Origin: Hepsetus odoe
Taxonomy: Eukaryota; Chordata; Actinopteri; Characiformes; Hepsetidae
Reading direction: 5' to 3'
Assembly: GCA_017165825.1 (NCBI GenBank)
Contig: CM029367.1
Span: forward strand, 29,182,096 to 29,246,095
Length of the DNA stretch: 64,000 nt
The notes below the pieces were generated by a model. The model worked only from the letters and a program-made list of their open reading frames with translations. It was not told where the DNA came from and did not search any database. The position numbers and the translations under genes are program-made. Shown here piece by piece: positions 11,321-21,034 of the stretch. The number at the start of each line of letters is the position of its first letter. Position 1 is the stretch's first letter.

Positions 11321-13419
11321 ATGAACGTCACCTCACTGTTTTCGTTCACCAGCCCTGCGGTAAAGCGTCTGCTGGGCTGGAAGCAGGGCGACGAGGAGGA
11401 GAAATGGGCGGAGAAGGCTGTAGATGCGCTGGTCAAGAAGCTGAAGAAGAAAAAAGGAGCCATGGAGGAGCTGGAGCGGGCACTGAGTTGCCCAGGGCAA
11501 CCCAGCAGCTGCGTGACCATCCCGCGCTCGCTGGACGGACGGCTGCAGGTGTCCCACCGCAAGGGACTCCCGCATGTCATCTACTGCCGCGTGTGGCGCT
11601 GGCCTGACCTGCAGTCGCACCACGAGCTCAAAGCTCTTGAGTGCTGCGAGTTCCCCTTCGGATCCAAACAGAAGGATGTTTGCATCAATCCCTACCACTA
11701 CAAGAGAGTGGACAGTCCAGGTGAGCAGCTCGGATCAGCTTCAGCATGTAAGGTTGATATTAGAGCTGAACACTTCATCGTTTTCATATCAGTTTGAAAA
11801 GGTCCAGCGTTCAAATCACAGGTGATTCTCTTGATGAGTTCTTGATGAGTACAGTTTAATAATGCACAACTCGTGATTCGCCCCGTAGAGTGAGCTTGTG
11901 AATTGTGAGTTTTAGTTGGGGAAAAAAATAAAAACATGCAGGAAAAGAAGAAAGAAAATTATTGCCTTTAAAAAAAAGCTATTAGATATTTTCCCAGAAT
12001 TGTTCAACCCTCTTTCATTGAACCGCATTAGTCACCAGCCCTTGTCCTTCAGAGCAGCGTCCCTGGAGAGTTTGGTTCCAGAAACAGTCACCCTTGCTGC
12101 AGTTATTTGATTGTATTTGATTTATTCAGGTGCCCTTGATCCTCTGAAGCAGGATTAAGGAATAGTTTTCTGAAAATCCAGAAATAAAAAATGTAGGTAA
12201 TTTTTTCCGCTTAGCCCAGATGCAGTCTGGAGCTGCAAGACTCATTATCTTCTTCTTCTTCTTCTAACGGCATCCCTAACAAGCACAAAGTCTGTAGTCC
12301 TAGTAGAACAACTGTTGTAGAATTGTCATAGATACAAACGGATATTCTGAAGTTCTATATGCTTGAAGTGAAAGTGAAGTGAAAGTGACAAGCTGTCATT
12401 GTGAAACACAGCACAACACTTTGTGAACCCCAACGAAATGCTGCCTCTGCATTTAACCCCCCCCACACCGTGCATCAGGGGGCAGCTATTTAAAGCGTCC
12501 GGGGAGCAGTGACTGGGACGGTACCTTGCTCAAGGGTACCTCAAGGCAACCTGCTGATCTGGGATTTGAACCCACAACCTTCTGGGGCCAACTAGAAAAA
12601 ACACTATTGCTGTTGAGATTTGACCTAAACTTTAAAACAATACTGGCATCAGCAGATATGGACATAAAGTATCTGCAAATCCACCTTTTAATCCCTGCTG
12701 AATGTGACTAACGCGGCTCTTCCAGCCCGTCCCGCATTGCTTAAGGGTAACTCTTATCTAATAGGGCTTCATTGTGCCAGGGGTAGCGATAAGCAGTTTT
12801 CTGCCGAGCCGTGAAGACTCGTTTCAGACATGAAAGAAAAATTTCTAAAAAAAAAAAAAGAAAAGAAACTGCTTTTTCTGCTCCGTTTTAATCTGTTGTG
12901 CTCAGACTTGTTTTCAAGTCAATTGTGTAAGTTTTGTGAGTGCAAAAAACAAGCTCTAGTCGAAGATTTAGTCCATGTGTTGAGCATGAAGCGCTCGTTC
13001 CAGCAGTTTCCACAGCTGGCCCCTTCTGTCTTTCTCCTCACTTAACCATGGCAGGTGTTTATCCCTCACTTTACTCATGACACTGGGGTGGAAAAACAAG
13101 TTGGTTTTTTTTGCTATGCAAGAGGGGAGTGTGTGTGAGTGTGTGTGTGTGTGTGCTGGGGGTGCTGGGGGTGCAAAGAAACCTGTTCCTTACCAATGCT
13201 CAGGGGAGAAGAAGTGACTTCAAACGCACAGCCCTCGCTTGTTGGCTAAGCAGAAGATGAGGGTCAGCTGACAAGACAGAAACAGCTGTTCACAGTGTGT
13301 GTGTGTGTGTGTGTGCATGAGTGCACATGTGTGTACGTGTGTGTACTGAGAGGGAGCGCTTGAGCAGGAAATTCCAACTGGGGAAGAATAAGGGCTTTGT
13401 TCTGTGTGTGTGTGTGTGC

Positions 13420-13458
<39 letters not shown>

Positions 13459-16400
13459 GTCCATTGGCTGCAGCAGGCGAACATGTGGCCGTTCAGAGGA
13501 AGAGTGCAGCAGGAAGTCCCGTCACTCTCTCATACACAATGACAGGAAGGAGTGGTGGCCTGCCTAACACACTCTCCCTCCCCATAACCCACTCTCCAAC
13601 ACACTTTTTCTCACTTTAACACACTCTCCCTCACCCTAACCCACTCCCCAACACACTCTCCCTCACCCTAACCCACTCTCCCACACACTCTCCCTCACCC
13701 TAACCCACTCCCCAACAAACTCTCCCTCACCCTAACCCACTCTCCCACACACTCTCCATCACCCTAACCCACTCCCCAACAAACTCTCCCTCACCCTAAC
13801 CCACTCCCCAACAAACTCTCCCTCACCCTAACCCACTCTCCCACACACTCTCCCTCACCCTAACCCACTCTCAAACAAACTCTTCCTGGATCGGAAGATT
13901 GCGGGTTTGATTCCCCGTTGTGTTGTGCTGCGTTTCACAATGACAAGGGTAGTCACTTTCACTTTCACTTTAACACATTCTCCCTCACCCTAACCCACTC
14001 TCAAACAAACTCTTCCTCACCCACTCACCCACACACTCTCACTCAATCTAACACACTTTTCAACACACTCTCCCTCACCCTAACCAACTCTCAACACACT
14101 CTTTCTCTCTTTAACACTTTTTCTCAGTCTAACACACTTTCCTTCAGCAGAACCCACTCTGCAGTTCACCATGGCATGATGTCTAACAACTTCTGGGCTA
14201 ATTCCTGACTGATGGAGCCCATTCTTAGATCACAGCAATCAATGCTTGGAGTTTATTCGAATTTGTTTATCAGTTTTTGTTTATCTGTATTTGTCTGTTC
14301 ACCCGACTCTTGAGGATTGACCACGAGTTCCCAATGGGATTAAGGTCTGGAGAGTTTCTTTCTGTGGACCCAGAATTTTGATGTTCACAGAGTCACTTAG
14401 TATTACTTTTGCCTCATGGTCACGGTGCTCCATCATGCTGGAAAAGGCCTTGTTCTTCTCCAGACTGTTCTTGGATGGTTGGGAGATGTTACTCTCGGGC
14501 GATGTTTCGGTGCCATTCAGTATTCACAGCTGTGTTGCAATATTGTGAGTGAACCCACTCCCTTGGCTGAGAAGCTCCTCGCATGAATGTTCTCAGGATG
14601 CTTTAATGTTGGCATGACGCAGGAGTGATGGTAGTGCTCACTTTTTCTTCTCCGGACAGTCTTTATTCCGGAAGCCCCAAATTATCGGAATCGGGAACCA
14701 TCAGAGAAAACAACTTAAACCCACTCCTCAGCAGTCCAGTTCCCGTACCTTTTACAGAAGATGATGTTTTTCTCGGCGAGAAGTGGCTTCTTTGCTGCTC
14801 TTCTTGATAGGTCATCTTCCAAAAGTCTTCACTGTGTGTGCAGATGCCCTCACACCTGCCTGCTTCCATTCCTGAGGAAGCTCTATACTGGTGGTGCCCT
14901 GATCCCACAGCTGAGTCCATTATAGGAGACGGTCCTGGAGCTTGGTGGACTTTCCTGGGTGCCCTGAAGCCTCTTCACAATAACCGAACCTGTCTCCTTG
15001 AAGTTCTTGATGATAAATGGTTGATTTCAGTGTAAACTTACTAGCAGCAGTATTCTTACCTCTGAAGCCTTTTTTGCAAAAAACAAAAATGACTGCATGT
15101 GCTTCCTCTTGGTAACTGTCATGGTTTGCGGTGCTCTTTCCTGACTGGGCACACCTGGCGCCTCATTGGCTCAATGGTATAAAGATCCCAATGAGAATAT
15201 AGCGTTGGTCATTCTGGATCCACGTTTGGTTCAGTTGTGTGAGCATACGTTCATGTTTAATGAAGCTCAGTTCCAACTCTACGCTTATGTCAGGTCCAAC
15301 CCACCATATCCATTTTAAAGTGAAAGTGACTACCCTTGTCATTGTGAAACGCAGCACAGCACAACGAAATTAAACCTCTGCATTTCACCCATACACACGT
15401 GCAGGGGGCAGCTATTGAAAGCGCCCAGGGAGCAGTGACGGGGACGGTAGCTTGCTCAAGGTACCTCAGGGCAACCTACTGGTGAGGGAATCGAACCCAC
15501 AATCTTCCGATCCGGGGCAACTCCCTCACCACTAGGCCACCGCTGCCCTTTATTTTTCCTTTCAATTTTTCTGAAGGTGTTAAAGGTTCCAGTAGCTTTG
15601 GATTGAATCTGCCATAAAACTATATTAATACCTGCCTCTTGTGTTTCCTACAGTTTTGCCTCCAGTTCTGGTGCCTCGGAACAGTGAGTTTAACGCTAAG
15701 CTCTCCATGTTGCCACGCTTCCGTAACCCGCTGCACCAGACGGAGCCACACATGCCCCAGAATGCCACCATCCCAGATTGCTTCCCCCAGCAGCCAGCCG
15801 GTAACCTGCTATTTCCCCCCAGCTCCCCCACCAACAGCTACCCAGGCTCCCCCAACAGTGGCACAGGAAGTTCTGCCCCCTTCCCTCACTCTCCATCCAG
15901 TTCGGACCCTGGCAGTCCTTTCCAGATGCCAGGTGGGATCTAGTGGGGGTCACCTTGCATGACTCTTCCGGTCATTACATTTCAGATAGATTATACATTG
16001 AACTGATTTCGTATGAACATTAATTGCAAATAAAATAGTACTGAAATTAAACTGAGCTATGGTCTGTACGATTTGTTTTTAATGGCAAAACTCAATAGAA
16101 ATACATTTAACCAAACAAAATCTATTATAAATTAGGTGATAAAATGGCCATTCACCTGGCAAAATGCAGGAACCTAGTGTTCAGTTATCAGCATTTCTCT
16201 TTATGACTATAATTAATAAATGATGACTACTATATATATATATATATATATAGCAGTAGGCTATATGCATGCACATGATGAGGAATTTATTTGCTTATTG
16301 TTGTTACTGTGTTTCTGAACAAACAATTATTATCAACACAGTTGTACAGTATTACCAAAATGTAAAAATGTATTAACTCTAAATCTAATAAGAATCAAAA

Positions 16401-16464
16401 CCTATGAACTGTGATATGACAGAGTACTATAGGATATACACTGACTGTAAATGTGCTTGTTCTC

Positions 16465-16517
<53 letters not shown>

Positions 16518-16807
16518 CCCTCCAGAACCAGAAACTCCCCCTCCTGCATACATGCCCCCTGAGGAGCCCATGACCCAGGACTGTCCCCAACCAATGGACA
16601 CCAACCTGCTTGGGCCCAACATGCCTCTGGACATAAACAACCGGCCAGGTACTCACACACACACACACACACACACACACAAGTACACATGTCTCTTGCC
16701 ATTCATCACCTACGCTGTACTACATACTACTTCACATCAGCCACTTAAAACTGTCAGCAGCTGCTGGCCTACACTACAGATGCAGGAAGTCCTGACACAC
16801 AGACGCT

Positions 16808-16847
<40 letters not shown>

Positions 16848-19800
16848 AAGGCAGAGTAGGTGTTCTCCAGTGTGTCATGTTTATCAGTGATGGAGATCCT
16901 GCAGTACACAATGTGTCTTCCTTATATATCCTGTTTCAAATCAGTTAATGGACTCATGGTTTAAATGAGCAAAAATCATGAACCCTGCAGCACTGGGTGG
17001 AAGGTTCTTGATGAAATCCAATGTAAATTTCTATACGGAGCTATGAAGTGGCATATGCAAAATAAATGTTAAACTCTTTGAAACCAGTGAGAAAAATGGC
17101 AATTTCTTGGAAACAACTTTTTAAAGGATAACTGAATGATAAATCTCCATTTCAGTTGGTTCAATTCGGCAGTGTCCTTTTCTAATATCACACTGTTCTC
17201 CTGTTATCTATTCCCACGGTCCTTTTGGTGTCCACATTGGATCCGATCCGAGTATCATTCCGAATAAGAGAAGGAATCGAAGTGCGTTTCTTATACCGCG
17301 TTCAAAGCACAACGTTGTTCCCTCATTAAACTACCAGGCCGTCCACAGTTCCCAGGGAGGTGTGTAGGGGGACGGAGATACGGGGGACTGTTGAAATGTT
17401 TGTGGAAGTTGCAGTGGAGTGGGAGTTGTAGGGTTCAGCTCAAGCTGCTTCCTGTGTAGCTGTGCTGGGTGCTGCCCTATTGTGAGCGCAGTGATGGGAA
17501 AGGGGTAGACAAAACACACCTGCAGCCCAGTGGCATACAACTCAGGAAGCAGCGAGAGCTATGTGCTGGATAAACAGCTTCTGGGCTCCCTCGGGGTGGG
17601 TATTGGGGGGGATCGGCACAGCTGACCTACAGAGATTAGACCCCGGGCACAAGTTTGCCTAAGAAATCGTAGCTCGATATTTTTATTTTTTTTCCTTTTT
17701 TCCATTTGTTATTTTCCCGTCTACTGTTGCACAGTGATGTCATGCAAAGAATTGTGCAATATGTAGTTCTTAATCAATTAATAAAAATCTGATTGAAGCT
17801 TGATTTTAAGTGTGTATTGTGATTTTTGTGCTTTATGTATTTTTTCTCTTTCAGAGATCAGACATTTTCATGCCACTGCTTTTCACACAGTAGTTTTCAA
17901 TCCTTCATGCAAAAGTGACCATTTGTCGTTGTGAAACACGGCACAGCACACAGTGTTGCATCCTCTGCTCTTCACCCACACAAACCGTGCAGCAGGGGGG
18001 CAGCAATTTAAAGCACCCAGGGAGCAGTGATGGGGACGGTACCTTGTTCAAGGTTACCTCAGGGCAACCTACTGGTCTGCGATTCAAGCAAACAACCTTC
18101 GGTTCCGGGGGCCTAGTCCCCAATCACATGGACCCTGCTGCCCCGATACTATTATTATTTTATACAGGCCTGTTACGGATTATTTTAGTTTTATTAGAAA
18201 AAGTATTTGAAGTGAGTATGTGAAGTTGTTCAGGACAAGTATCTTAGAATCATTTTATTATGTACAGTTGTTAACAGTTTAAACACGCCTGGTCAAATCA
18301 TATTTGATGATGTTTTTTGAAAAAGTGAAGTGAAAAATGAGTACATCTTATACAGCGACGCATTTTTCTGCAAGTGAAAAAATAAAAATGTACTATAACT
18401 TTGATAGAGGTTCATTTGTTTTGTGCCTATTATGTTCAATTCTGGCTAGTGACTTGACCAGAGTGTGTTTTTCTCCCTCTGAGTGCCAACTCCTGCTCCC
18501 CTACGACACTGTTTAGGATAAGCTGCTGAACGGAAGTTAAATGGATGTTTAAATTCAGCCAATAAACAGTAATCATGCAATACAGTTGGTTGAAGATGGA
18601 TGTGCACTTATTTTCTCTTTCCAGCACTAACACGGTGGCCTAGTGGTTAGACACTGGGCCCCAGGATCAGAAGGTTGTGGCTTCAGACCTGTAGGTTGTC
18701 CTGAGGTAGCCTTGAGCAAGGTAGCGTCCCCATCACTGCTCCCTGGGCGCTTTCAGTAGCTGCCCACTGCGGGACGTGTGTGGGTAAAATGCCAAGGTTG
18801 AATTTCGTTGTGTTTCACTCTGTGCTGGTCAGTGTGTTTACAATGACTAGAATAGTCACTTTCATTTCAGTTTCTTTCATTTCGTTCATTAATTTCCAAC
18901 TTGTTAGGTGATCAGTAACCGCAGCTACAGCCATATTATTTTATAGGATCCCAATCAACAAGCACATCATATAAAGGAACCAATTCCAAGCTTTCAAGTC
19001 TGCATGTAACAATTCTTATATATATTATTTTTCTTAATTTTTTATTAATTTTCTTTTTCTTTCGCGTGTGTGCGTGTACCTACTTCCTCCGCAGATGTAC
19101 AGTCCGTGGCCTATGAGGAGCCGAAGCACTGGTGCTCCATTGTGTACTATGAGCTGAATAACCGCGTGGGAGAGGCTTTCCAAGCGTCCTCGACCAGCGT
19201 GCTGGTAGACGGCTTCACCGACCCTTCCAACAACCGCAACCGCTTCTGCCTGGGTCTGCTCTCCAACGTCAACCGCAACTCCACCATTGAGAACACCCGC
19301 CGCCACATTGGGAAAGGTTTGAACACATCGGTTTCTAGATCAGTTCAAAGTATTAACAATAAATGGATGATATAATGCATTGACCATGATTTTATAATAA
19401 AGTTGTGATCAGATTTTTGGGGGGAACGGATCCAGAATGTTGAGGCAAATGAACAGACAGCAGATAAATGTAGAAAGATGGTTAAGTGTATCTGCACTAG
19501 TAAGTGCATAATTGTAGGGCTATAATTGGACAATGGACATAGAAAAGCTGATATCACTAACTTATTCTTTCATTGTATCTTCCCGTCCCATGGCAGGGGT
19601 GCACTTATACTACGTTGGGGGCGAGGTGTACGCAGAGTGCCTGAGTGACAGCAGTATCTTCGTCCAGAGCCGCAACTGCAACTACCACCACGGGTTCCAC
19701 CCCACCACCGTCTGCAAAATCCCCAGCGGCTGCAGCCTAAAAATCTTCAACAACCAGGAGTTTGCTGAGCTGCTGGCCCAGTCCGTCAATCACGGCTTTG

Positions 19801-21034
19801 AGGCCGTCTACGAGCTCACCAAGATGTGCACCATCCGCATGAGCTTTGTGAAGGTATGTCAGTTGCAGTGACGAGGAACGCTATTACTGTAGTCTGCATT
19901 CTTTGTATTAGCATAGTTTTATTAACAATAATTAGCCTGAGCTTAAATATTTGTAGATATACAGAAAGGTGCAAATGTCTTAAATCACAGCACATTTGCT
20001 TTTAGGCTTGTATTTTAAATGTGTTATTGAGGGACAGATCTCCAGATCTTCCTGAAGGACAGTGTTGTTGTCTCTCATGTTCAGTCCAGTCTCTGTACCT
20101 GAGCAGTTCTCCAGATCTTCCTGAAGGACAGTGTTGTTGTCTCTCATTTTCAGTCCAGTCTCTGTACCTGAGCAGTTCTCCAGATCTTCCTGAAGGACAG
20201 TGTTGTTGTCTCTCATTTTCAGTCCAGTCTCTGTACCTGAGCAGTTCTCCAGATCTTCCTGAAGGACAGTGTTGTTGTCTCTCATTTTCACTCCAGTCTC
20301 TGTACCTGAGCAGTTTGATAGTTTTGTGTTGGTTAATCCACACAGTGATCTACGTCTGAACCTTCAAGCAGAACAAAGCATCTAACTTCAGAAATGAACC
20401 AGTGAAGAAACAAGAGCAGTTGATTCCAGATGATTAGTTTACTGCTGATCCACTGAGTGGTTGGAACCTCTTTATCTAGAACCTTGTAGCTTTAGATGCT
20501 TTGCAGTCTGTTGAAGTAAAACATTTGTTCCCATTGCTTTAATTTCATCGATTATGCCAGAGTTAAGACATTTTTACAGGCATAAATTAGTAGTCTTGCC
20601 CCAAAAAGAAGATCCCCTGGCAAAATAGTGTGGCTTCGGAAAATCGCCCTGCACTGTGTGATACTAAGTGCACCCATTATTAGCTAACTAGGATTGTGGG
20701 GAATACTGGAGAGTATCCGCGTTTAAAGAGTGAGGGCTGGAGAAACATCCTGCTGTGGGTATTGCTGTGGATCTTGTGTAGCATCCTTTAAAGCTTCGGC
20801 TTTCTAAAACTCGAAAAACAAAATTAAAATGTAAATAAATGACATTGTTTCTGGCACTGTTCAGATTCCAGTCTTCTCTTTGCTTGGCAGGGCTGGGGTG
20901 CGGAGTACCATCGGCAGGACGTGACCAGCACCCCCTGCTGGATCGAGATCCATCTCCACGGGCCTCTGCAGTGGCTGGACAAGGTCCTGACGCAGATGGG
21001 CTCTCCTCACAACCCCATCTCCTCAGTGTCGTAG
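11321..21034 (+). CDS. smad1: Smad1, BMP receptor-regulated Smad transcription factor (6 coding exons)
   Basis: Coding exons: 11321-11720, 15654-15932, 16526-16648, 19095-19316, 19597-19853, 20891-21034, all with GT-AG introns and matching phases, giving 474 aa (human SMAD1 has 465). Smad1 is phosphorylated by BMP type I receptors, binds Smad4 and regulates target genes in the nucleus. Visible: start MNVTSLFSF typical of Smad1 (not the N-termini of Smad5/9), MH1 DNA-binding domain about residues 10-132, a Pro/Ser-rich linker with S-P sites (PHSP, PGSP) and PPAY at 232-235 (Smurf docking), MH2 domain about 275-474, and the C-terminal SSVS receptor-phosphorylation motif. The ATG has A at -3. 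The linker is the most divergent part, as usual in this family. The mmaa gene follows downstream, as in human. Uncertainty: exon 3 has two in-frame acceptors 6 nt apart (474 or 472 aa). Confidence 0.96.
12366..12592 (-). mobile_element. SINE family A (minus), in smad1 intron 1
   Basis: Runs from AGTGAAAGTGAC at its 3' end to TTTGAACCCACAACCTTCTGGGG. The extreme tRNA 5' end is lost. Confidence 0.8.
13402..13457 (+). repeat. (TG)n microsatellite
   Basis: 56 bases, mostly TG, with two GCG interruptions. Another TG tract is at 13295-13314. Confidence 0.95.
13565..14150. repeat. 32-bp minisatellite with telomere-like CCCTAACCC units, in smad1 intron 1
   Basis: The unit reads CCCTCACCCTAACCCACTC followed by (C/T)CCAACAAACTCT or CCACACACTCT, about 32 bases, with more than ten copies becoming degenerate toward 14150. 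A SINE A fragment interrupts it at 13888-13969. Confidence 0.85.
13888..13969 (+). mobile_element. SINE family A, internally deleted, inside the minisatellite
   Basis: Contains the B-box part (GGATCGGAAGATTGCGGG) joined directly to the tail (CACAATGACAAGGGTAGTCAC). The whole central portion is missing. Confidence 0.75.
14180..15070 (-). pseudogene. Degenerate Tc1/mariner-like transposase relic in smad1 intron 1
   Basis: Minus-strand relic resembling the Tc1-like elements of fish, with 'GGATTGACCACGAGTTCCCA', 'TGCTCCATCATGCTGGAAAA' and 'CCCACTCCCTTGGCTGAGAA' segments in the family's order. Frames are broken throughout and the ends are not clear. Confidence 0.6.
15318..15547 (-). mobile_element. 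SINE family A (minus), 106 bases before smad1 exon 2
   Basis: Full length from AGTGAAAGTGACTACCC to CACTAGGCCACCGCTGCCC. It lies close to the acceptor of exon 2 (15653). Confidence 0.85.
16230..16252 (+). repeat. (TA)n microsatellite
   Basis: A short TA tract in smad1 intron 2. Confidence 0.9.
16467..16516 (+). repeat. (TG)25 tract at the smad1 exon 3 acceptor
   Basis: Fifty bases of perfect TG ending ten bases before exon 3, in place of a pyrimidine tract. Confidence 0.97.
16526..16648 (+). CDS. smad1: smad1 linker exon 3 with the PPAY (WW-docking) motif
   Basis: This 123-nt exon has phase 1 on both sides, so skipping it would keep the frame. It encodes residues about 227-268, including P-P-P-A-Y, the motif bound by WW domains of Smurf ubiquitin ligases and other linker readers. 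The acceptor is preceded by (TG)25 and only nine further bases instead of a normal pyrimidine tract. The donor is followed five bases later by (CA)14. A second in-frame AG six bases into the exon (CAGAACCAG) would remove two residues and give a start closer to the tetrapod linker. Confidence 0.9.
16654..16681 (+). repeat. (CA)14 tract just after the smad1 exon 3 donor
   Basis: Perfect CA, starting 5 bases into intron 3; complementary to the upstream TG tract. Another CA tract is at 16811-16842. Confidence 0.97.
17912..18121 (-). mobile_element. SINE family A (minus), smad1 intron 3
   Basis: Recognised by AAAGTGACCATTTGTCGTTG, the GGTACCTTGTTCAAGG palindrome and the altered head at 18090-18120. 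Confidence 0.8.
18631..18868 (+). mobile_element. SINE family A (plus), smad1 intron 3
   Basis: CACGGTGGCCTAGTGGTTAG to AGTCACTTTCATTT. About 500 bases from the minus copy at 17912, so the two form an inverted pair within one intron. Confidence 0.85.
19970..20660 (-). mobile_element. Non-autonomous DNA transposon with a 69-bp internal repeat (4 units), smad1 intron 5
   Basis: The same element occurs in the other orientation at about 36068-36616: both carry the 69-bp repeat plus a shared flank (20318-20420 against 36360-36430 inverted, for example TTCAGACGTAGATCACTGTG). The outer ends resemble GTGCANAAGTCTTNAGCCA. No protein is encoded. Confidence 0.7.
20041..20316 (+). repeat. 69-bp minisatellite, 4 copies
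   Basis: Unit begins TCCAGATCTTCCTGAAGGAC and ends ACCTGAGCAGTTC. Copies start at 20041, 20110, 20179 and 20248 and are almost identical. Because 69 is a multiple of three, open frames cross it, but these are not genes. Confidence 0.95.

Noticed and set aside
13264..13619. Cys-Val and Thr-His repeat ORFs
   Set aside because: Translations of TG/CA microsatellites.
19980..20359. ORF with four 23-residue repeats, or a CRISPR-like array
   Set aside because: The 69-bp units are contiguous with no spacers; it is a minisatellite inside a transposon.
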